Assembly: GCA_023014485.1 (NCBI GenBank)
Contig: JAJOZX010001078.1
Coordinates: 839,001-903,000, forward strand
DNA length: 64,000 nucleotides
Origin: Bathynomus jamesi
Lineage: Eukaryota > Arthropoda > Malacostraca > Isopoda > Cirolanidae
Direction of reading: 5' to 3'
Shown: positions 56,570-64,000 of the stretch, piece after piece
How positions within the stretch are numbered: the first letter of the stretch is position 1
Layout of the letters: each line of letters begins with the position of its first letter
Notes under the pieces: model-generated
The model's database searches: none
What the model was told of the DNA's origin: nothing
The model's input: the letters and a program-made list of their open reading frames with translations, nothing else
Position numbers and translations under genes: made by a program

Positions 56570-57295
56570 ATTGTGGCATTTGTATTGGGAATGCAAGGGG
56601 GATACACGAAATACCCATGTTTCCTCTGCAAATGGGATAGCCGAGCGGATGAGAAGCACTATGCACAGCGTGAATGGGCATCCAGAGAGAATTTTGAACC
56701 TGGGTCGCATAATGTCGTTTCAGTGCCCCTTGTACCACCAACAAAAATTTTGCTCCCACCACTTCATATTAAGCTGGGCTTGATGAAAAATTTCATCAAA
56801 TCAATGAATAAGGAGGGTTCAGCATTCCGATATCTCGAGAGTAAATTTCCTCATATATCTGATGCTAAACTAAATGCTGGGGTTTTTGATGGTCCTCAAA
56901 TTCGAACTTTGATCAAGGATACTCAGTTCGAAAACGCAATGACTCCAACTGATTTTCTTGGCAAGCGTAGAAGTCCAGAATACGAGTCCGTTGTCGAAAA
57001 CTTGATGGAAGCTTTCAAAGCTCATGGGTCGCGCATGTCCATAAAAATGCACTTTTTGTGGTCCCACTTGGACTATTTTCCTGAAAATTGCGGGGATTAT
57101 AGTGAGGAACAGGGTGAACGATTTCACCAAGATATCAAAATAATGGAAGAGAGGTACCAGGGAAACTGGGATATCAATATGCTGGCGGACTATTGCTGGT
57201 GTTTGAAGCGAGACGTGCCCGAAGAAAAACACAGACGGAAAGCCAAAAAACTTCCTTCCTTCCTCAATAAACTTTTTTCCATATTCATTGTATGA
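56570..57295 (+). CDS. CACTG-element transposase, exon 3
   Basis: Acceptor TTTTTTCAG ends at 56569, so intron 2 is 177 bases. Continues IVAFVLGMQGGYTKYPCFLC, LPPLHIKLGLMKNFIKSMNK, HFLWSHLDYFPENCGDYSEE, then EQGERFHQDIKIMEERYQG and MLADYCWCLKRD. Stop at 57293-57295. The spliced protein is 556 residues with no stop or frameshift, the only transposase here with a complete frame by my reading. Confidence 0.8.
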   Translation: MVAFVLGMQGGYTKYPCFLCKWDSRADEKHYAQREWASRENFEPGSHNVVSVPLVPPTKILLPPLHIKLGLMKNFIKSMNKEGSAFRYLESKFPHISDAKLNAGVFDGPQIRTLIKDTQFENAMTPTDFLGKRRSPEYESVVENLMEAFKAHGSRMSIKMHFLWSHLDYFPENCGDYSEEQGERFHQDIKIMEERYQGNWDINMLADYCWCLKRDVPEEKHRRKAKKLPSFLNKLFSIFIV

Positions 57296-57538
57296 ATAAA
57301 AGTATTTATTCACACAATGTTTTCATTTTTCACGAGTGTTCTTATAATATTACTCGTATCTCCAGTGTTTAAGCTAAAAAAATCAATAAATTTGGGGATA
57401 AAATTGGACTTATAATAAATGGCCAATAGAGAAAAAAATCTGACCTGATTGAGGAAAACCAATGTCATTTTCGAATTCAGCATGGTCGAATTATATAATA
57501 TGAGTTGAAAAAACCCTCACAGCAGACAAAAAAATTTC
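57296..57538 (+). other. CACTG element 3' region
   Basis: AT-rich with AATAAA-type words soon after the stop (57294-57300 and 57383-57390), plausible for polyadenylation. No gene. Confidence 0.5.
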
Positions 57539-57773
57539 ACATGCATGCCAGTGTTTTTGATGACATAATTAAAGTATGCCACAGAGCAAAAGAGTTTAGC
57601 AGCTCAGTACAGTTAGAGACCAGGTCCAATAATGAAACACAACCCTCAACAAATGGAGTTTGTGAAGTTAAGGTTAAAAGATCTGCAGTTCAATTACCGA
57701 GGCTTGTACTCAGGGCCGGATTAAGACCTTTAGAGGCCCTAAGCACTTAAAAGATTTTGGTGCCCCATATATA

Positions 57774-58686
57774 CCGGGTGTCTCAAAATAGATGGAACCC
57801 ATTGACATGATAATAATTTATTACTCAGAAAATAAACTCCAAACAAGATTAATTTCCTGGAAGCTGATATGATAACAATTAAAAACTGAAGATTTGAGGT
57901 CTCTAGATCAAAGGATACATTTATTAGAGCACATGTTCCAAATGACCGCCGTTGCGCTGCAAACACACTTGAAGCCGACGAGCGAAGTTGTCAATCACCC
58001 TGACACCCTGCACAGAGTGCAAGGGCCTCTGAAGCACCTCGTCTGGGGCTTGTGTGCCCCAGAACACATTGTTCTTGCTATTGACATACCCACTGAGCAA
58101 GAAGTGTGCTTCGTCGCTGAACCAAACATCATCAAGAAAGTCAGGATCCTCTTCGATCTTGTTCTCGAACCACCGGCACATCACAACACGTTTTGCCATG
58201 TCAGCTGGTGTGAGTTTATACTTGATCTGGATCCTGTATGGGTACAGCTGAAGATCCTTGATCAAGATTCTTTGCACTGACGCACGTGAAAGACCCAGAT
58301 CTTGGCAACGTCTTCGGATTGACTTTTTCGGACTCCTTCCGACAGAATCTCTCACCGCATTCACATTGTCAGGAGATCTTGCAGTCACCTTCCTGCCAGA
58401 TCTGGGTGTTTCTGCTTTCTTGTTGAGATTGTTTACTGATCCTGTGGCTTGAAATTGTTGAAGTTGAACTTCCTGCGAAATTTCGCTTGCACAGTTTTGA
58501 ATGATTTCGTCTCCAAGTAAGTAGTGACGCAAAATATTTTTTCCTCCTTTGTCCAAGGCATTTTGATTGATAATTATTAGTTGTTATCGTCTCCTCCCTT
58601 CAAATCTGAAAAAAATAGAACGAGAACATTAATATTGGCAGAATTATTAGCAGTGACATGGGTTGCATGTATATTGAGACACCCTG
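57774..58686 (-). mobile_element. Internally deleted mariner-like element
   Basis: TIRs CCGGGTGTCTCAAAATA and CAGGGTGTCTCAATATA flanked by TA (57772-57773 and 58687-58688). Encodes a shortened transposase on the minus strand. Confidence 0.85.
57924..58556 (-). pseudogene. Mariner/Tc1-type transposase with the catalytic core deleted
   Basis: A 210-codon frame. N-terminal helix-turn-helix region (PRSGRKVTARSPDNVNAV, RCQDLGLSRASVQRILI), then the first catalytic Asp in DDVWFSDEAHFLLSG and NNVFWGTQAPDEVLQ. After about residue 178 it jumps to the C-terminal end (VIDNFARRLQVCLQRNGGHL). The second and third acidic residues are missing, so the gene cannot encode an active enzyme, although its frame is open. 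Confidence 0.85.
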
Positions 58687-58803
58687 TACTATGTAATTCA
58701 AAATATAAACAAAAATAAACCATAAAATAAAATTTTATTTTTTGAAATGAAACAAAACTTACAGTAAGATGGAAAATAATGTTTATTTTTGTATACTTCC
58801 ACT

Positions 58804-59125
58804 TCATTTATATTTGAAAAGTTTTCTCCTACTTTTTTTAATTGCAAAGTCTTTGATCAGATCCTCAAAACTAATCTTACGTAACACATCTGCTTCTATA
58901 CTTAGTAGAGATAAGGCATCCAGCCTGCCTTGTTGCATAGTTGTTCTGTTGGTATTTTTAATATACTTCAACTGAGAAAATGAACGCTCAGCTGAGCAAT
59001 TTGTGACCATTAATGTTAAAAATATACGAAAGGCAATTTCTACATTTGGGAAGGCACACTCAATATTGTCTTCTACAATTATTTTATAAAGTTCAGCATG
59101 ACTGAATCTTGTTTTTACATTTACT
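58804..59125 (-). pseudogene. hAT-D transposase C-terminal fragment
   Basis: Frame 59010-58804 encodes TNCSAERSFSQLKYIKNTNR and LDALSLLSIEADVLRK, the dimerisation domain of ZMYM1-like hAT transposases. Related text continues upstream to about 59125 in shifted frames. The N-terminal and catalytic parts are absent. Confidence 0.82.
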
Positions 59126-59446
59126 ATAGCACACGAGAATATTTAATCTATATGTATTTTTAATATGGCGCTCAAAGATTTGATATAAACAAAATAATAA
59201 CGCAAAGCGTAAAGTGTGTGATTACAACGAAATATATTTATTCTCTCAAAAGGGTTGTTGTTCACTACAAATTCAAACAATGAAAAAAAATAAATACTAT
59301 ATATGAATATATATAATTCAGTTTTCAACAGCTTATAGGCTATAAGCCGCGATTATAATAGTATAATAAATCCATGGTAAATCCGACAATGGAAAATTTC
59401 TGTGGTGCCCCCCTTCCCTTGATGCCCTAAGCACGGGCTTATTTTG
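59126..59446. other. hAT-D right-hand noncoding part
   Basis: AT-rich sequence between the transposase fragment and the right TIR. No gene seen. Confidence 0.5.
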
Positions 59447-59468
59447 CTTAATGGTTAATCCGGCCCTG

Positions 59469-60338
59469 CTTGTACTCAAAACATTTTCTGGGAGTATTCA
59501 GGAATGGCAAGGATGGGCAGACAGTTTTCAATCAGCAGTTCATTCTAGTCAAGTGTTAAGAGCGATGGAGAAGTTTAATTATTTGCAGTCCCTCTTGGAA
59601 GGGGAGGCAGTAAAGACAATAGCAGAATTAGCATTAACAGAGGCTAATTATAATGTGGCTTGGGATATATTAAAGAAACGGTTTGGTAAGCCAGAGATCT
59701 TAATTAAAAGCCATCTCTCTGAACTTTTAGCCATACCTCCTGTTAATAATCCCAATAGTGTCAAGGAATTACGGCAGTTATATGATGAATTTGAAGTTAG
59801 AACTAAGTCCCTGGACAACTTGGGTGTAAGAATGGAAAGGTATGGTACAATGTTGGTCACTATACTACAGTCTAAATTCAGGTAAATTGCCTAGCTCAAT
59901 TTTGCTTGAATTAAGTAGGGGACACTCTACAGAACATGTGTACATCCCCTTTCAGCAGATGTTAAGTCTTTTAGGCACAGAACAAGGGGAAAAAGACAGT
60001 CACAGCACCAAAGTTTCTCCAAAAAGGAATAGCCCAGGTACAGTGTCAGCTCTACATGCATCCTCTGAGAATAAATTAAAGGGAATCAAGGAATGCATAT
60101 TTTGCGAAGGCAACCACAAGTCATATAAATATGAGATGGCTGAGGCTTTAACTGTTGAGGAGAGAAAGGACAGGGTAACTAAGTCCACAGCATGTTTTAA
60201 ATGTTTTTTGAAAGGTCACAGAGCAAGGTTTTGTAAATTTAAATTTTTGTGCAAAAAATGCCATGGCCGGCATCAGCCATTATCGTGTGAAAACACTCCT
60301 AGTAGGCCTACCCCAGATGTAGAGACATCGGTGGCACA
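59469..60338 (+). pseudogene. BEL-5 gag: capsid region and zinc knuckles
   Basis: Frame to 59885 covers LKTFSGSIQEWQGWADSF through RTKSLDNLGVRMERYGTM. A few inserted bases near 59878 shift it to frame 59842-60375, which continues LPSSILLELSRGHSTEHVYI and the knuckles (CIFCEGNHKSYKYE with the last Cys changed to Tyr, CFKCFLKGHRARFC, CKKCHGRHQPLSC). DTE-2 follows at 60339. Confidence 0.9.
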
Positions 60339-60343
60339 AAATT

Positions 60344-60865
60344 TAGAGCATATCATACTCTGGGTTCAGGGTTGAAATTTTTGAAAAACAAAGTGGCTAA
60401 TATGTATTCCTATGTAAAAGTTAATTCTAAGATGGGTTTATTATTTGCAACTTTTCCGAAAAATCTCATTTTCATGGTCAAAATCGCGATTTTCTGATTT
60501 GAAGGCTGCCTAATGCAGCCTCAAGGCGCCCAAACCAAAGTGCGCAGCTGTTTTGCATATGATTTAGTCTAAAAGCTGCTTTTCTGACCTCATCCTTGCT
60601 TTCTTGCGTGTTTCAACACCTCTGGGTGCTGAAAAAATTTTTAGATTTCACGTAAAACAAGAATTTTAAGTTTTTCTTCAAAGAATAGGCGCGGCTCACC
60701 AGCTCTACTCTGATCGAGTAGCGGGAGACTTCCCACCTCCACGTGTAGGTTTACACGCCTGTTCTTCCTGGATCCATGAAAAGCGTGGCCTCATAAGACC
60801 TTATATTATAATCTTATGAGGACTTTCAGCTCTTATGAGCATTAACGATGGCTTCAGCCTCTTCA
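60344..60865 (-). other. DTE-2 left TIR and 3' region
   Basis: TIR to about 60500, then noncoding sequence with CTCATAAGA-type words near 60790-60845. No gene. Confidence 0.6.
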
Positions 60866-62412
60866 TCAGCCACTCGAACCTGAAAAGCTCTTAAGTATGT
60901 CCTGCTTCGATCTGAACACTGGGAGCATTTCTCGATGGTCTATCCTGGCTCTCACCCACCCATCTCTCCTCTCGTGACCGTACACAGCTTGGGAAGCAGT
61001 TGAGACTTCCTGTACAGCTCTCTCGCAGGACTGAGTATGAACAGAGAAAGCGTCCACTTTGAGTGGAGTTTTCCTGAGATCCTCGAGCTCAGTCAAGGTC
61101 ATCTTGCAGGTGAAAATAGGCTCGTAAATATTCTCTGATTCCCAGTTGATGAGATCCTCAGGTGAAGTGGCTTGCAGATTGACTTTGGGATTTTTATGGG
61201 GCCTCACTGTCGTATCACCAAAGTCTCTTCCTTCTCCGATCTTCTCTATCTGGCTCACAGCAAAAGCTCTCTGATGCTCATCCTCACTGCACAGGAATGA
61301 AGCCAGGATGTTCTCAGGATGTGCGTGGTAAGCTCCTCTTATCACTGCAGCAGAGATGATGTTCCTGACCTCGGTAGTCTGGTTCCTCAGCAGCCTCAGG
61401 CTTGAAAAAACGTGTGCAGGACCAAATTTGAGGTGGTGCTTCACTTTGATGTCGTAGTACATTTTGAAGTAGAAGTTAAGGCAGAACTTCTCGAGGACCT
61501 CGAGCCTCCTCAACACCTCCCCCTTCAGTCCGTGCTCCCTCATCCACAACAGCAAGATAGCCTGTGCAGTAGTGAGCCACCTGGATTGGTTCAGAGGTCC
61601 GCACTTGAGACCAGCCAACTGTGGACTGAGACTTCCAGACTTGATGGCTTTGATCAGAAGATAGCAGTTGTGCTGGTCTGTGGAATCAGAAGATAGCAGT
61701 TGTGCTGGTCTGTGGAGAGAGATTTGACTATCTCTACTGGCAGCTCTATGATATCTTTAGTTCCTTCCAGTGGTTTGAAGTTGAAGTTGACCTCAAATTC
61801 ATTCACTTTCTCAAGAAGTTTTCCAATAGGCCCACTGAAGCCTGACCGGGGAGTTACAGGGCCGTCCAGCTTGATGATTAAGTGCCTCAGGGGGAGCTCG
61901 TGCACATGGAGCTGACAGATCATCCAGTGGCACTTGCGACACAGCATCTTCTCCAATAGGGCTATGGCGCCTCCAGACCACCCCGTGTTGGTGTTGGTAG
62001 AGTCTCCTCCAATCATTACAAGGCTCTCGTCAGCTCGGTGATCCAGAAGCCACTCATGCAGGCCCTGAGCGATCTTATGAGCAGGCTTTTCTCCTTCCTC
62101 AGGTTCCTCGGGAGTGAAATGGAAGAGGTATTTTCCTTGAGGCTCCCACGTGATAGTGTAATGCTCCTCGATCACTTTGCCAGGATGAAATCTCCCTGTC
62201 ACTTCGTCATATTTCAACACCTTTGTGTTCCTATCCTGCTTGCCATCAAAGAATATCCCAGAGATCTTTTCCTCCTCTGACCTCTGCGTGAGAGCTTCAA
62301 CTGATGAGGCCATTACTTCCTCCTTGGCCCTCCAGACTTTCATGCCATCTATGGCCAAGTAAGCCTTGTCTTTGGAAAGATGACCGGCCTTACCGAAAAA
62401 AATGGCGTCCAC
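60866..62412 (-). pseudogene. DTE-2 transposase-like protein
   Basis: Frame 62412-61654 starts MDAIFFGKAGHLSKDKAY. First Asp in SGIFFDGKQDRN, second in VMIGGDSTNTNTGWSGGAI, then MLCRKCHWMICQLHVHELPL (C-x2-H). A 32-bp direct duplication at about 61655-61718 breaks the frame; frame 61618-60866 continues with RWLTTAQAILLLWMREHGL and MYYDIKVKHHLKFGP. With one copy of the duplication the two frames join. The C-terminal part may continue in shifted frames. Probably an RNase H-fold transposase. Upstream exons may exist. Confidence 0.72.
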
Positions 62413-62809
62413 TCACTTCTACTTCACAATTATAACTGGCTTAATTGTTCAGAGCCATCTATTGAGAAAATGTTGAACTTCGCCGTCTGCGTCCAAATGG
62501 TTACAAAGATTCAAATGGAGTAAATTTTTTTCTCATGTATGTACGTATGTATTAAACCTGTGTAAGACTTAAACAAAGTTAATGTGTCTAAATGGCAAGA
62601 AATTATGACAAAAGGTTAAAAATATGAGGTTGTGTTCAATTGAATATTCGGTATTTCAACATAGAACTTTGAAAACCGCAATTTTGAACTTGATAACGCG
62701 ATTTTTGGGAAAAGTTGCAGAAAAGAAACCCCTCTTAGAATTAAATTTTACATAAAAATACATATTAGCCAGGGTGAAATTCGGACTCGGAAAAGTATGA
62801 TATGCCCTA
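62413..62809 (-). other. DTE-2 right TIR and 5' region
   Basis: Promoter side of the gene. TIR from about 62660 to 62809. No gene. Confidence 0.6.
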
Positions 62810-63325
62810 GTGGCACATGCCACTGCTATGAAAGGGAGTAAAAGTAAAGGGGGATTATTGCACAAACAGCTGCAGCATTATTTATTGGGAATGATGGAGA
62901 AACTACTGTAAGAGTATTGTTTGATAGTGGTAGCCAGTGTAGCTTTATTAAGACCAGAATTTCCAGAAAATTGGAGTTTAAAGAACTTAAGAGGGAAAAT
63001 TTAAGAATTTCTGGGTTTGGGGATTCTGTTCAAAACCGAACCAAAGTTAAGAAGGTAGAAGTTCTGATTAAAGGGTTGTTACCACAAAGTCTCACTATCA
63101 AGGTCCAAGCAGTAGAGATTGAGGAACTTTGTGCTCCAGTCACTACTTATTTAGATATGGCACGAGTCCAAGAATTGCAAGTTAAAGAATTAATTTGGGA
63201 AATAATAAGTTTGAAGGAACAGAAGATATTAGTTTTTTGATTTGAGCTGACTATTATTGGAACTTCATCACTGGTAACATTCTCCGCACATCTCAAGGTA
63301 CTGTAGCTATTGAAAGTAAGCTAGG
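62810..63325 (+). pseudogene. BEL-5 aspartic peptidase
   Basis: Continues gag after DTE-2. Active-site phrase VLFDSGSQCSFIKTRI at about 62905-62955. Frame 62917-63240 runs through APVTTYLDMARVQELQVKEL, and a shift near 63190-63240 disrupts the SLLIGADYYW segment. Confidence 0.88.
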
Positions 63326-64000
63326 CTGGATGCTACATCGTAGCTATTGCAATGAAATGGAGGTTAAAGCCCTTTTTGTTAAGATTGAGGAGAACAGCCA
63401 TGGTTTGGAAAGGCATTTGAAAGCCTTTTGGGAACTTGAATCCATTGACATAAAGGACAAACAAGAGAAGCAGGCAAGTACAGTGAACAGTGATGTTTTA
63501 GAGCAATTTGAAAAAGGGATTGGGTTTAGAGATGGTTGCTATGAAGTTGGCCTCCCTTAGAAGGATTCTTGCAAACCCAGTTCAAACCTTCAGCTAGCTA
63601 ATAGGAGGTTGGAAACTTCATTGCACAGGCTAAGAAAAAATGAGGAGTTATTAATTGAATACAATGAGGCCATCCTAAGCTATGTAAAGGAGGGCTATGC
63701 TGAAAGGGTGCAAGGTGAGCTGGTGAGCCACGAGGCACATTATCTGCCATACCATGCAGTGGTACGGCGAGACAAAACTACCACCAAACTGAGGGTAGTT
63801 TTTGATGGCTCAGCCAAGGAAAAAGGTGGTGTGTCCTTGAATGACTGTTTGGATACTGGGCCAAATTTAAATGCAGATTTATTTTCCTTGTTACTGAGAT
63901 TCAGGTTTGGTAGAGTAGCATTGACTCAGATGTGAAGCAAGCCTTTTTGCGGATAAAGTTAAAACCAGAGAACAGAGATGCAGTAAGGTATCTGTGGGTG
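63326..64000 (+). pseudogene. BEL-5 reverse transcriptase, N-terminal half (runs off the window)
   Basis: Frame from 63330: EVKALFVKIEENSHGLERHL, then YEVGLP* where TAG at 63558-63560 replaces the Trp codon of BEL-3. Frame 63609-63935 has HYLPYHAVVRRDKTTTKLRV and GGVSLNDCLDTGPNLNADLF. A missing base near 63926 shifts the motif A region. Confidence 0.88.

Larger units (their letters stand above)
54810..57553 (+). mobile_element. CACTG-ended DNA transposon (CMC-like), apparently coding-complete
   Basis: TIRs CACTGGTATGCAT and CACTGGCATGCATGT. TSD TTA at 54807-54809 and TTT at 57554-57556, one mismatch; the BEL-3 empty-site equivalent reads TTATTGATG. CACTN ends and 3-bp TSDs fit the CMC (CACTA/Mirage/Chapaev) group. 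Contains one three-exon gene. Confidence 0.82.
52502..57710 (+). pseudogene. BEL-5 gag, N-terminal fragments
   Basis: Four short pieces (52502-52560, 54031-54068, 54727-54809, 57554-57710) correspond to BEL-3 20207-20530, for example AKEFSSSVQLETRSNNE at about 57587-57640. The first piece carries a TAA change (GAGTAAGAG for GAGCAAGAG), so gag was already broken. Confidence 0.85.
57711..59468 (-). mobile_element. hAT-D, non-autonomous hAT with a mariner inside
   Basis: TIRs CAGGGCCGGATTAAGACC and CAGGGCCGGATTAACCAT. TSD CTTGTACT at 57703-57710 and 59469-59476. It contains a C-terminal transposase piece and a deleted mariner. GCCCTAAGCAC occurs near both ends. Confidence 0.93.
60344..62809 (-). 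mobile_element. DTE-2, DNA transposon related to DTE-1
   Basis: Ends TAGAGCATATCATACT and TAGGGCATATCATACT, with imperfect inverted similarity over about 150 bp. TSD GTGGCACA at 60331-60338 and 62810-62817. Five bases (AAATT, 60339-60343) lie between the left TSD and the TIR. The minus strand encodes a transposase-like protein with the same core motifs as DTE-1. Confidence 0.85.
52502..64000 (+). mobile_element. BEL-5, BEL/Pao retrotransposon of the BEL-3/4 family, in pieces
   Basis: Fragments at 52502-52560, 54031-54068, 54727-54809, 57554-57710, 59469-60338 and 62810-64000 line up in order with BEL-3 from 20207 (gag) to the RT. The gaps are five later insertions, four with clear TSDs. The 5' LTR, leader and gag start are missing; the 3' part runs out of the window. 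Confidence 0.93.

Noticed and set aside
57924..58280. Plus-strand frame opposite the mariner transposase
   Set aside because: Shadow of the minus-strand gene, which has clear mariner motifs.

Overview
This is a eukaryotic, animal-type window made almost entirely of transposable elements nested inside one another. I found no cellular host gene, rRNA, tRNA or CRISPR array. Long BEL/Pao and Gypsy LTR retrotransposons, several hAT DNA transposons, spliced transposase genes and AT-rich sequence with frequent AGGCCT motifs suggest an invertebrate, most likely an arthropod or other marine invertebrate. The taxon is inference.

Layout. The oldest visible layer is a plus-strand Gypsy element (Gypsy-1), now in three blocks: 1-836, 16852-17243 and 49566-51039. 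Its first gap is BEL-1 (837-16851, plus), which itself contains BEL-2 (3837-11825, minus). Its second gap is Gypsy-2 (17244-49565, minus, Mag-like). The left LTR of Gypsy-2 was hit by a DNA transposon, DTE-1 (17697-41821). The intron of DTE-1 holds BEL-3 (18812-36704, plus) and its 3' part holds hAT-B (38760-41588). BEL-3 in turn holds BEL-4 (21940-28286, minus, same family) and hAT-A (32153-36419, in its 3' LTR). The nest is therefore five levels deep, and almost every layer is proven by matching target-site duplications (TSDs).

From 51040 rightwards, hAT-C (51040-52501) separates Gypsy-1 from a second BEL copy, BEL-5 (52502 to the window end, plus, same family as BEL-3/4). BEL-5 is cut by a solo LTR of the Gypsy-2 family (52561-54030), a hAT MITE (54069-54726), a CACTG-ended transposon with an uninterrupted three-exon transposase (54810-57553), hAT-D with a deleted mariner inside it (57711-59468), and DTE-2 (60344-62809).

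Most retroelement genes are broken by frameshifts or stops. Three points stand out. (1) Gypsy-1 encodes RT-RNase H, then an OTU-type protease-like domain with Ser at the usual Cys position, then a retropepsin-like domain, then integrase. (2) DTE-1 and DTE-2 share an unusual transposase core (DGK; D-[ST]-T-x-[ST]-N-[ST]-G; C-x2-H), long TIRs and 8-bp TSDs. (3) The CACTG element appears coding-complete.
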